Source: Pictodentalium vernedei
Taxonomy: Eukaryota > Mollusca > Scaphopoda > Dentaliida > Dentaliidae
Reading direction: 5' to 3'
DNA: 64,000 bases
Assembly (NCBI GenBank): GCA_031216915.1
Contig: CM062294.1
Location: 163,945,455 to 164,009,454, forward strand
This document shows, in pieces, positions 46,893-55,989 of this stretch. The notes beneath the pieces were generated by a model that saw only the letters and a list, made by a program, of their open reading frames with translations, did no database searches and was not told the origin of the DNA. The first letter of the stretch is position 1. Every line of letters begins with the position of its first letter. The translations under genes were made by a program, and so were the position numbers.

Positions 46893-47110
46893 CTATTTTC
46901 TGCTTTCTGGGCCAATAGTGTTTCTTCCATGCAAAATATATGGCATATATTAAGAAGTGTATCCTCTATATATGCCATACCCATATACATCCATTTTCTG
47001 CTTTCTGGACCATTAGAGTTTCTTCCAAGCAGTATATATACCATATATTAGTGTTTACACTATGCACTATATATTTTCTGCTTTCTAGACCATTAGTTTT
47101 TATTGTGATT
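46893..47110. repeat. Three imperfect ~80-98 bp direct repeats downstream of NPHP3
   Basis: ATTTTCTGCTTTCTGG recurs at about 46895, 46993 and 47073, each followed by CCATTAG and preceded by TATACC-like words. It lies within 470 bp 3' of the NPHP3 stop codon, so it may fall in the 3' UTR. Confidence 0.55.
47099..47104 (-). terminator. Candidate poly(A) signal for NPHP3
   Basis: AATAAA on the minus strand, about 250 bp past the NPHP3 stop. A single hexamer in AT-rich DNA is weak evidence. Confidence 0.25.
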
Positions 47111-47356
47111 TCAACCTCTCAATCAAAAGTCCAGCATATGATCCAAAAAGTCACTGTGAACAAATACTCCCCTACCTACAAGCCTCCCTGCCAATGATTA
47201 ATTTCTGCCCAAACAATATGAAATTTGTGCGATTGCTTTCTGCTGAAGCATATTGGACAAAAAACAGGTAGATTTTCTTTTGTGACCAAACCCATAATTG
47301 TCCACCCATGGAGAAAATAAACCTATCACATATTGCAGCACATAAATGACAATATG

Positions 47357-47500
47357 TTATCTCTGTAAGAGGTTCTTTACAGTTGAGTTCGTATCACCAC
47401 TAGAACTACGTCTGGATAACACTTTGCTGTGATAGGTAGATTCACTTTCTTTAATCTCTGTGGCCTTTTTGTAGAGTTTAGCTGCAGTTTCATAATCTTT
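47357..47500 (-). CDS. NPHP3: NPHP3 (nephrocystin-3) orthologue, terminal coding exon
   Basis: Preceded on the minus strand by an acceptor (TATTTTCCAG at 47510-47501). It reads 47 codons from KDYETAAKLYKKATEIKESE through SRRSSSGD to LLQR, then TAA at 47359-47357. The human nephrocystin-3 C-terminus, as I recall it, has the same order: a last TPR half-repeat FEKAAELYKRAMEIKEAE, then a serine-rich SRHSSSGD tail and a closing LQQGQR. The previous exon (53808-53933) ends in phase 0 at YEQ, and joining gives KYEQ-KDYETAA, collinear with the family. Nephrocystin-3 is a ciliary protein of the inversin compartment whose C-terminal TPRs bind partners. The reading frame and splice sites look intact. 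Confidence 0.9.
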   Translation of the reverse strand, partial: KDYETAAKLYKKATEIKESESTYHSKVLSRRSSSGDTNSTVKNLLQR

Positions 47501-47510
47501 CTGGAAAATA

Positions 47511-49036
47511 AAATAGTGAGCTGAAATAAATCCTATTATATAAAAGTAACAGAAGGTAACAGTATTTTGTTTGGGGGCAAGAAGACAGGTTCTCCATCCA
47601 GGGGGAATGAGTGTATGGGGGGGGGGAGGGTAATTTATTTTAACCCTTCACCCAACATGAATAATGGACGGTACTTGAATTTTCTCTTAAAAAACAAAAA
47701 CTGCTATTTTTTTGCTACAAAGCAATAGCACTTGTGACCCCTTATCAGAACAATTTCTGCAGCCTGTTGCAATGATGGGCTATAAGCTGTGTTTTGGAGG
47801 GAAAGAAAATTGCAAAAACTTAATTAGAGGGTTATAACCCATCCTCCCTCCCTTAACAAGGACCTACATCCACTACTGGAAGAGGTGATTAGACAAAGGA
47901 GCAATATTATGTGAAACATTTTCAAAATAACAGTGCTTAAGGGTCTGAAGCCAATAGGAATTTTGACATCTTACTTTTTCAATGGCTTTTCATGGCAATA
48001 ATAGGAATTCATAAAACTACAATGGAGTGTACTTAATTGGATATCTCTTAATTGGTAACCTTGTTATGTGAATATAACTTCCAAACACAAAATCATTTAC
48101 TATACCTTCAGCAGAAATTTGACCTGTTAACAGGACAAGAAGCCACTAATTTGAAAAAAAAAATATCAACTCTCAGGTTTTGCTTGTATGTGAAAGAGCA
48201 TGTAAAAAAGACACTGTATACAAAGTGTAAGACATAAGGAGTAATGCAAAATTACATAAATCTGTAATTAAAAAGCTTTAATGCAGATGAAATTTCAGAA
48301 AACACGACACTGCGAAGATACAACGTAACCCGAAAGTTGGAGGGAAGATACAAAGTAACCCGGAAGTTATCAGAAGTAAACAAACTCCCTCGGACATTAT
48401 TTCTGAATACAGGTGGTTTCTAATTTTAATTTTCTTCTATTCAAATAAATGACCACCCTGAAGAACAACTGTGCATTATTTTACCAACAAATGGGCATTA
48501 TTAGATAAAAAAAAAACTTGGTAACATTCCAATAAAATGCAGTTATGTATCCAATGAAACTCTTAGCATATTCGACAATCTGAAATAAATTTCTTTGACA
48601 TGTATGCCATAAATAGGCCAGCTTGAACACAATTTTCACATTTTCCATCTAAGAAAGATTAATTTCAAAATGCCATTGTACAGACTTTTTTGTGAGTGAT
48701 TGGCTAACTAGTTCAAGCTGAAAAACAAAAGCCTACAATTTTTCAAATCTCTGATAAATTCTCGCCTTCAAGTTCATATATTTAATTGAATCAGATGGTT
48801 GCATTCAAATCATACATAAAACACAACAGTACTTTTGCATAACAGTCATTGTAGTTTTGTTAAATGATCAACTTATTCAAAATTGCATCTCATTGCCCTT
48901 TTAATTGCATATAGGTTATACAGCAATCTTCTTTTCAATAATAAAAACAAGAAAAGCATCACAAAGCAATTCAAATCCCCTCGCAAACAAATATATTCAA
49001 AACCAATCACAATCAGGCAATTTTGGTTACTAATGT
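47511..49036. other. NPHP3 intron, 3' part (in gene orientation): scraps of MITEs
   Basis: 47640-47830 has TTAACCCTTCACCCAACATG and eroded TTAACCC-family words. 48021-48135 is a CAGTGGA-family left end (GGAGTGTACTTAATTGGATA). 48300-48400 repeats GATACAACGTAACCCGAAAG / GATACAAAGTAACCCGGAAG. No exon is recognised. Confidence 0.45.
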
Positions 49037-49040
49037 TTAA

Positions 49041-52000
49041 GGGGTCGTCCAACCTAACTTTGGTCAATTTTTTTACATTTTTCCCAATGCCTCAGAAACA
49101 GATAAGAGAAGTAAGGAAAGGCAAATTATATATCAAAATAATGAGTAAAGTGCATAGAAAAGGTACATATAACTTTTTTCAGGAAAAAAAGTGAATTTTA
49201 TGATATTGAAGAAAATTAATTTGCAAATGGCATAAGTAACGAACCGGTAAAACCACAAAATAATCGGTAATTCGAAAGCCTTGTCCTCAATATAATGATA
49301 ACATACTACAGACTCAGAGAAAGCATTTTTTTGACACACACTCTGGTGGGTTTTGACGTTTGAATGTAATAACACGAACACAAATTTTTGATGTTCCGGA
49401 TGTGGCCATGTTTCAATGATGTTTATTCCGGTCATGTGATTACGATGTGGTTCTTGCAGAAATACTCAATTTGGGCAATCGTAAGAATGCAAGGACGTGA
49501 TCACGCCCTTTATTTGTTCGAGACAATGTATGAGCGGATTTGCAAACAGGTGACAGCAAATACTTGAGCTGTTAATGTCATAACTGCGAAATATGGTTCG
49601 AAATTCCCTCTCGTGTTTAGAGGCCGTCTGAACTTTTTTGTTGACAAAAAATCTGAATTATTGCGCACTAGAAAGACAACATGAACCACTTGTAAAAAAA
49701 TAACCGAGTGTATAAAATTGGGACGATACACATAAAATAAGGCAATATTCATAACAAAGTAAGCAGAATGCTTCAGAAATCACTTTTTCACAAAGTATAT
49801 TCCAAGTGACCTGGAACTATATTGAGCGTGTTGATTTCCCCCGATGGTGTGAAGTTATTTACTTCCTAGTAACCATGGAATTTCAGGCCGGTATGTTTGA
49901 TGTCTGCAAAGGACCGATTGAAGATGGGGTGAAAATGATGCATTCGTGCTTTTAAATAAGGTGCGCTTGGACGATGCTGAGAATTTAGTTTTTTCTTGCA
50001 ACCAACCAAACTAACACAAGCGTCGATCAGTGTCTTTTGTCATCGTTTTACACTGGCAAATGTGACAAATCTCCTTCACCGGAAACTTATCTCCCAATTT
50101 GCATATCACAATAAACATAACCGCTGTCAGCATGGCCGTGTGGTCAAAACCGAAACGAATTATCGAATCCACGGCCAAAATTAGCTGCAATTGGCTTTTA
50201 AACAAATGAAATACACGAAATATTCGCAATTTCTTCATTATCCATACCAAGTAACTTTTTAACCAGACCACATGTGTTCAGTTTCATTTGACGACATCAA
50301 ACTGATATTGTTTGTGGTAATTAATAGTACGAGAAGGCGAAAGAAGCCAAATACTTCCCGTCAGTAGCATCATCTATAAATTAATTAAAATTGATAATTC
50401 CTTTTATTTTACTGAAATTATGAATTGATAAGGTGGGTGTGTTGCGATTATTATGCCCCAGACCTGGAAGTTGGAAAATCAAAGGTGCATCTAGGGCCGT
50501 GCAGTGCCAGTGGTGACCTCTGTCCTCTTACCCATTCATCATTACATGTACCAACATTCTCCCTTGTATCTCAACCATTGCTACTCCAATTTGAAGGATA
50601 TTTGGTGTTGTGATCGAGCATCATGGGGAAACAATGCCTGTGTAGCTGCTGTAGCATGTGTTTCTTCCCACATTTTTTCAGAGTTGTGGTACTTTTTCAC
50701 TCTTTTGAGTTAGAAAATTTTGTTTATAACTAGTTGAATTGTTACAATTTGTTGCAAAGTGCCTGCTGATACCCTCAAATGTATTGCTACAAAATATTGC
50801 TGGTGAAGAGTTTGTTCCTATTATCAAGCAACAACCTAATGAATATTCGGTATAAAGCCACCAATATGATGTTTGACACTTTTATCGGGGCGGTTTTGAA
50901 GGCTTACAGTATGTGAAGAGTGGATTGTAACTAAAACACCCGCAGAGTGGAATATCACCCAAAGTATCGCTTTCAATTTCTGTACATATGTACAAAAAAC
51001 ACAAGCAAAGTTTCAGCCAATGGACCCCTGGGTTTAACCCGGAGGTCCATTGGCTGGAACTTTGCTTCTGATGATTATGCTTTGCAACAAATTTGCAATT
51101 ATTGCTCGGATGGAATCTCCACTCTGCGGGTGTTTTAATGATAATACACTCTCCACGTACTGTATGTAACTCAAAATGTTGATTATGGCAGGACTTTTCT
51201 ATTCACACATAAATCAATAAATTAAGTGTTATAGTTCAAAGTAAGAAGCATGAAAGGTCCAGAACTAAAAGTCTAAAAAGAATGTTTTGCAGTGTAACAT
51301 GATTTTTGCAGATACACTTATTTGGAGGGTTACCTGTCTGATAGTGTTTGGAACATGTGTGGCCAGGATCTTCAAAAAGAAAAAAAGAGTTAAACTTTGA
51401 GAAAAAGGCATTTGCCTTGAGTGCCAGAGGTGGAGTCATACAAGTTAGAGAGCCCCTCCCCGGTAATTTTTTTGTGTCAAATGGAGCTCACTTGTCACCT
51501 TTTGGGGATTGCTTTGTGTACTGCATTCTTGAAAAAAATAGGTGAGACCCTCTGGATGTGCCCTTCTGATCTCAATATGCCAATAAGCCTCCTTGGGAAA
51601 AGTACATGCAATAATGGTTATGTAAGGTTGATTTGATGTGTTTTGAATAACAATGTACTTTTAAGTACATTAGATGGTTTATTGCAGTGAAAGGTTACAG
51701 TTACCCTTATTTCTTCTCCAACATATATCATGAGTGTATTGGTGTCCAAGAGTAAACAAAGCTATTATACTAATTGATAAACCAGACAAATTTAACAATT
51801 TAATCACTTTCAAATTGATGCATGGGATAAAAGGGGTTATAGTGCAAGGGGTTTGTAAATATATTTATTCAACTACAATGTATGACTTTGCAGTGCATTC
51901 TACATAGGAGAATATCATAGTTTCTTTCCAAACCATCACAGTAACGCATACATCTTTATACTGGGAGACACTCTTTTGTCCTTCCATACTTCTTCTGCTG

Positions 52001-52418
52001 GACTCCTTCAAGTTGACCTTTGTTGAACTCCCCAAATCAAAACATAAACAAAAGAAAATGTCTGCCTTCAATCAGTGAGCACTCTACTTATAACATTTGG
52101 TCTCAATCTTTATTACTTTCATGAATTAGGAAAAGATTTCTTCGAGTATGTACTTCAATGTTTATAGAATACAGCTGTTATTTTATTTTGAGGTATTTTA
52201 TTGTAAAAATTTTGTTCTCTTACTTATGCCATAGCAGACTTTCAGGTGGTGCTATTTACACATGGCAGCAGTTCCATGACAAATGTCAGTTTCCACATGT
52301 TCTATGTTTCATTCCAAGCATTTTGGTATATAATTTATTGGGGTTATTCATTTTGGGCCTTTTTTAGACTTAAAAGAAAATTGCATGAAATTTGACCAAA
52401 GTTAGGTTGGACGTCCCC
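49041..52418. mobile_element. 3.4 kb TIR element with TTAA duplication (Kolobok- or piggyBac-like) in an NPHP3 intron
   Basis: The ends are GGGGTCGTCCAACCTAACTT and, inverted, GGGGACGTCCAACCTAACTT; the 27 bp TIRs differ at one position. TTAA flanks at 49037-49040 and 52419-52422. TTAA targets are used by piggyBac (ends CCC) and Kolobok (ends GGG), and the GGGG start favours Kolobok. Internal frames are at most ~100 codons and none resembles a transposase, so this is probably a non-autonomous element or carries captured DNA. A separate MITE is nested at 50907-51162. 49400-50200 is less AT-rich than its surroundings. Confidence 0.65.
50907..51162. mobile_element. 256 bp TA-flanked foldback MITE
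   Basis: Ends CAGTATGTGAAGAGTG and, inverted, CAGTACGTGGAGAGTG, extending into AAAACACCCGCAGAGTGGA on both sides (~50 bp arms). The centre is CCAATGGACCCCTGG / CCGGAGGTCCATTGG. TA lies at 50905-50906 and 51163-51164. Tc1/mariner-like by duplication and CAGT ends. Nested in the 49041-52418 element. Confidence 0.75.
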
Positions 52419-52429
52419 TTAAGTTATTT

Positions 52430-52825
52430 CATGAACAAGTATTACATAACATTTTTTAACAAAGGGCAATAACTCCAATAATTTTCATCGGATATCGCCA
52501 GTCATCGAACCTGATGTACACATTGTTGCTATAGTGATATATACCGAAAAGAATTGAAATCCGGTCACTATTGTTAAAGTTATGCCATAAACAAGCATTA
52601 CACAATATTTTTTAGACAAAGGGCAATAACTCCCATAATTTTCATCGGATATTGGTGGGCATCGAACTTGACATAGATATTGTTGCTATAGAGACATATA
52701 CCAAAAAGAATTGAAAACTGCTAAATATTGTTCAATTAAAACCATAAACAAAGTTCGGATAGATGGAGAGATGGATGGACAGACAGATGGAGGTCTTTGC
52801 TATATCCCTCCCAAGCAGGGGGATA
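52430..52825. repeat. Tandem array D, two ~157 bp units, ending in a hairpin
   Basis: AAAGGGCAATAACTCC at 52461 and 52618 marks two units that share TTTTCATCGGATAT and GTTGCTATAG. They are followed by a GATGGA/GGACAGACAG run (52757-52795) and a hairpin TATCCCTCC/GGGGGATA at 52803-52825. Same order of parts as arrays A and C. Confidence 0.7.
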
Positions 52826-52845
52826 ATAATGAAACATGTTGAGAG

Positions 52846-53115
52846 AATATTCTGATAATCACTGAATTCCTCCTATTTGTAGAGTTATTTGGCTTCACTA
52901 CATCCAATACAGGCATTTAGTCTATTTTATCTTGTTGGACAGGGCTCCAAGAGCTCTGTCAAACAAGACATAAGAGAATAAATGCTCAGTTTATCTCTAG
53001 AATACAGAAAAGAGGGCAACTCCATGTTAATTCAATACACATGTTAAATAATTTTCACTGGAAAATTGGCTTTTCAATTTGAAGTGTCCAACTCTTACAG
53101 GATCTCTGAAATGCT
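52846..53115. mobile_element. CAGTGGA-family MITE fragment
   Basis: It carries ATCCAATACAGGCATTTAGT, the hairpin GGGCTCCAAGAGCTCTGTC, GAATAAATGCTCAGTTTATC and AATTCACATTCTCTTCAGG, collinear with 8580-8830. Its ends are not intact. Possibly the other half of the 48021-48135 piece. Confidence 0.6.
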
Positions 53116-53367
53116 GCAAGAGAGTGTACAGACACCTCAATTCACATTCTCTTCAGGTTTGGGTGTTGTCCTCTTGAAACCAGAATATCTGAGCTCCCAA
53201 AACTCATGTGAAAGCACAAGTGGTCGGTAAGTCTTGTTAATCTGCAGGTTATCAGGGTTGAAGTGAAAGGGAGAGATACAGAGAAAGAGTAATGGCATTT
53301 TCTCTTGCTTAATGCACAGGAAATCAAAATTTATTATTTTCATTATTATTTATTCAAATTTAAAAAC

Positions 53368-53632
53368 AAAATCATATCATGTAAACCTCTCATCTGAACG
53401 GGCTCGATGGGCTCATTCCAATGAGGGGTCACATGATATGGTTTTGAGGACATGTTTTTAAAAATAATTTTTTTTCAACTACTCAATTTGTATATTATGT
53501 GGGCGGCCGCAGCCAATTCATTGGGTAAAGGGTTAACAGACTTTTAAATTCCACATATGGCTTTGTTGAAATTTTTTGAAAATTTGCAAATTATGTGGGT
53601 GGATACAGTCGATTCATTATTTAGAGGGTTAA
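53368..53632. mobile_element. TTAACCC-family MITE, degenerate, followed by a second partial copy
   Basis: 53368-53532 has GGGCTCGATGGGCTCATTCC, GGGGTCACATGATATGG and the right end CATTGGGTAAAGGG with TTAA at 53533-53536. 53540-53632 repeats the right half (GGCTTTGTTGAAATTTTTTG, AGAGGGTTAA). Confidence 0.6.
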
Positions 53633-53807
53633 TTGTTTGTTTTTCTCAATGTCATCTTCCATGTCCAGGTATGTGTTCAGAGAACCAAGAGGTCAAAACT
53701 TCATATGTGCTTTGACTTTTAATGAGCCCCTCAAAATGTGTAAACTCTTCAACCACCACCCATTTCCCATTTGAAACTCTGATGTTATGACTAATAGATG
53801 TATTCAC

Positions 53808-53933
53808 CTGCTCATATTTCATTACAGCAAGATTTCGGAGTGTTTCAGCTACCCTTGGATGTTGGGCACCTAGACTTTCTTCATAAAGCCTCAATGCTCT
53901 TTCATATAGTGGTTCTGCTTCTTTATACTTATT
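53808..53933 (-). CDS. NPHP3: NPHP3 (nephrocystin-3) orthologue, penultimate coding exon (one TPR unit)
   Basis: Exactly 126 bp, 42 codons, with acceptor CAG at 53936-53934 and donor GTGAAT from 53807. It reads [20 protein letters not shown], then [18 protein letters not shown] and KYEQ. This is the 42-residue TPR unit shared by nephrocystin-3 and kinesin light chains. The match to the last full nephrocystin-3 repeat (PLYERALKIYEDSLG.MHPRVGETLKNLAV.SYE, from memory) is specific and position-correct for the exon before the terminal one. Phase is 0 on both sides, so exon equals repeat. The open frame beyond the donor (53652-53807) is intron. Earlier exons lie outside the window, beyond 64000. 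Confidence 0.92.
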
Positions 53934-54149
53934 CTGAAATGGAAAAATAAATTTGAAAACAAATTTAATTCCTGTTAAAGATTGAAAATAGAAATGCTTT
54001 CATTTTTAGAATTCACAAAAAAACCTTTCCACAATCCATTCCAATGTGATGTCATAAGCTTATTTTAAAAGTTTTTTGAGAATAATACTGGCTGGGTTTG
54101 GCCGATATGTTGGGTAATGAGTTGATAAGTTGAGATTACTCTAAGGCTC
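53934..54149. other. NPHP3 intron with MITE scraps
   Basis: 54010-54120 has CCATTCCAATGTGATGTCAT and GGCCGATATGTTGGGTAATG, eroded TTAACCC-family sequence. No exon is seen. Confidence 0.35.
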
Positions 54150-54715
54150 TACAGTGCACAGGGTTAGTTACACAGTTAATATTGCAAATGTTTTATAACT
54201 AGAAAGTGTGTGGGAGTGAGATGGCTCAGTAGATGCAGACTGCAAGACGGGAGGTCCTCGGTTCAAATCCAACCTGTGGCAACCACATGGAGTCCTTGGG
54301 CAAGACACTTAATCCCAATTGCCCACGTGGGGCACAGTGGCGTTGTGTACTAAGGTGTATGGCACATCGATGAGCACTTGTCTTCAATCAATGCTAACCG
54401 TGTTTGTGTGAAGTTAGTATGTTGGGGAGTCGGACAGTTGCTCGCTGTTGCTCGCTGTTGCTCGGTGATTCTCTCTGGGTACTGCTTCCTCCACCTGTAT
54501 AACTGGCCGACATGAGGTGACCCTGGCTGTCAAAAGTGTCGTTAAACCCCAATAAATAAATAAATAAAACTAGAAAGTGTGACACTGCACAGGGTTACCC
54601 TTTCTGGTTATAAAAATCGGTGACTGCAGTATCTGTATCACACACTACATAAAAACATACACTGAGAAAAGCTGGAAAAATACACAGGGTTAGTTGGTTA
54701 CAGTACAGTCACCGT
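54150..54715. repeat. CCCTGTG foldback repeat split by a SINE
   Basis: 54150-54210 (CAGTGCACAGGGTTAGTTAC...TATAACTAGAAAGTGTG) and 54582-54710 (ACACTGCACAGGGTTACCCT ... AAATACACAGGGTTAGTTGG) belong to the family at 37198-37360. The SINE lies between them. Confidence 0.5.
54211..54567 (+). mobile_element. tRNA-headed SINE, copy D
   Basis: A box TGGCTCAGTAGATGC and B box GGTTCAAATCC at its 5' end, then the body (CCTTGGGCAAGACACTTAAT, GGTGATTCTCTCTGGGTACT) and the tail GTCGTTAAACCCCAATAAAT with AAAT repeats. A TTGCTCGCTG word is tripled near 54437-54465. The target duplication AACTAGAAAGTGTG (14 bp) is at 54197-54210 and 54568-54581. Confidence 0.92.
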
Positions 54716-55281
54716 GGACTGATCATATTCCACGTGTGGGCAGTGATGTCCAAGCATGCGTTTACCAAGTAATAAAAATCATCAGCAGCAAAATTTAAAT
54801 AAGGAAGCACCAGGTTGTACCCTGTGCTTCATTAATTAAATTTTTGATGATTATTCCTATAATTAGTGTTTGGAATCTAATATTATTGCATCCATGGAAA
54901 TATTGCCCACCGGTAGAAAGTGACCAGTCCACGGCGGCCGTACTGTACATGTTATATGGGGAGCAGGATTCAAGGAACTAATGGAAATACTTATACTGGA
55001 TTGTGGAAATTTTTTTAAAGTGAATTCCAAAAGTGAAAACATATTCTTTTTCCAATTAACAGCATGTTATCTGTAGGTATATTATGACAACAATATGAAT
55101 GTAAAGACAAGTTTAACCAATTTTTTAGACCTATACTTCCCACTTTAGAGGACATCCACCCAAGGCGCTGGTCATCACAGGAAAAAGTACTGATCCACTA
55201 TGAGGGTTCTCAGGACGACAGAAGAAGACAAGAGGGCGGGAGGGGGGGGGGGGGGCTGAATCTTTTTCCTGACAAAGGTGT
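54716..55281. other. Unassigned intron DNA
   Basis: CACCGTGGACTGATCATATT (54708) and AGTGACCAGTCCACGGCGGC (54919) suggest the two arms of a ~230 bp foldback around a TAATTAAATTTTTGATGATT stretch. Poly(G) at 55241-55254. No exon is recognised. Confidence 0.35.
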
Positions 55282-55285
55282 TTAA

Positions 55286-55985
55286 CTGGTAGAGTGCTAA
55301 ATTTTTTTGGTTGTCAAAATTTGTTTTAATGTCTTTGCCTTGTTACAATTCATGGAAGAGTGCCCGACTGTAAATAAGTACTTTTCCATATTGTTATAAA
55401 TATGGTGAAAATACACAATGTACTCTTTTATGGTTTTGTTGTAAATATGGACTTGCATATGAGATAGTTTGATGGACTTTTACTATTTTCACACTTGAAA
55501 TTTTCAAAGGTGTAGCCGTTTATACAGAGCAGTGAGAGTAGATTATGTCGTAACACTTCGGTCGTGATTAGCCATAGTGCAGAAATATGTGACCTTAAAT
55601 GCCAATAAATAAATAAATAAATAAATTCCTGGAAGCCCTTATTTGAGCATTATTCTGAAGTGCACAACAGCTTGAAATCTTCAAATTCTGTACAGGTGCT
55701 TCATACTTTCTTTGAAGTGCAATTATTTTGTCTGCATGGATTTGCCTTCTTACAGTTTATGGGAGAGTGCCTAGAGGCCTAGAGGCACTCTCCCATAAAT
55801 AGTAACAAGGCAAATCCACACAGATGAAATAAATTCCTTTCAATGATAATGTGAACTATATCCATGGAATATGAAACCTTTAAGTTGTGGTACCTGTACT
55901 TAACAACTAAGCCCAAATATGGTCATCCAGGTACCAAAACTTAACAACTAAGCCCAAATATGGTCATCAAGCACTCAACCAGTTG
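55286..55985. mobile_element. GGTAGAGTGCT-family MITE(s), composite
   Basis: It starts CTGGTAGAGTGCTAAA after TTAA (55282-55285). It contains the family palindrome TTATGGGAGAGTGCCTAGAG / GAGGCACTCTCCCATAAAT at 55758-55800 and ends near ATCAAGCACTCAACCAGTTG. The SINE/LINE-tail repeat 55371-55624 interrupts it, and the right end contains a 38 bp direct duplication (AACTAAGCCCAAATATGGTC twice, 55904 and 55946). Probably two overlapping copies. Confidence 0.55.
55371..55624 (+). mobile_element. SINE- or LINE-tail-like retroposed repeat, second copy
   Basis: Collinear with the minus strand of 35258-35525, with shared words TTTTGTTGTAAATATGGACT, GTAGCCGTTTATACAGAGCA and GTGACCTTAAATGCCAATAA, then (AAAT)n. 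It is inserted into a MITE. Confidence 0.6.
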
Positions 55986-55989
55986 AAGG

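Noticed and set aside
48883-49194. A 103-codon plus-strand ORF (MHLIALLIAYRLYSNLLF...)
   Set aside because: It runs across the left TIR of the 49041-52418 element, is Lys/Ile/Phe-rich AT read-out, and has no recognisable domain.
53652-53807. Continuation of the NPHP3 exon beyond KYEQ in the same open frame
   Set aside because: The residues after the GTGAAT donor no longer match the TPR family, and the terminal exon at 47500 continues the family sequence exactly.
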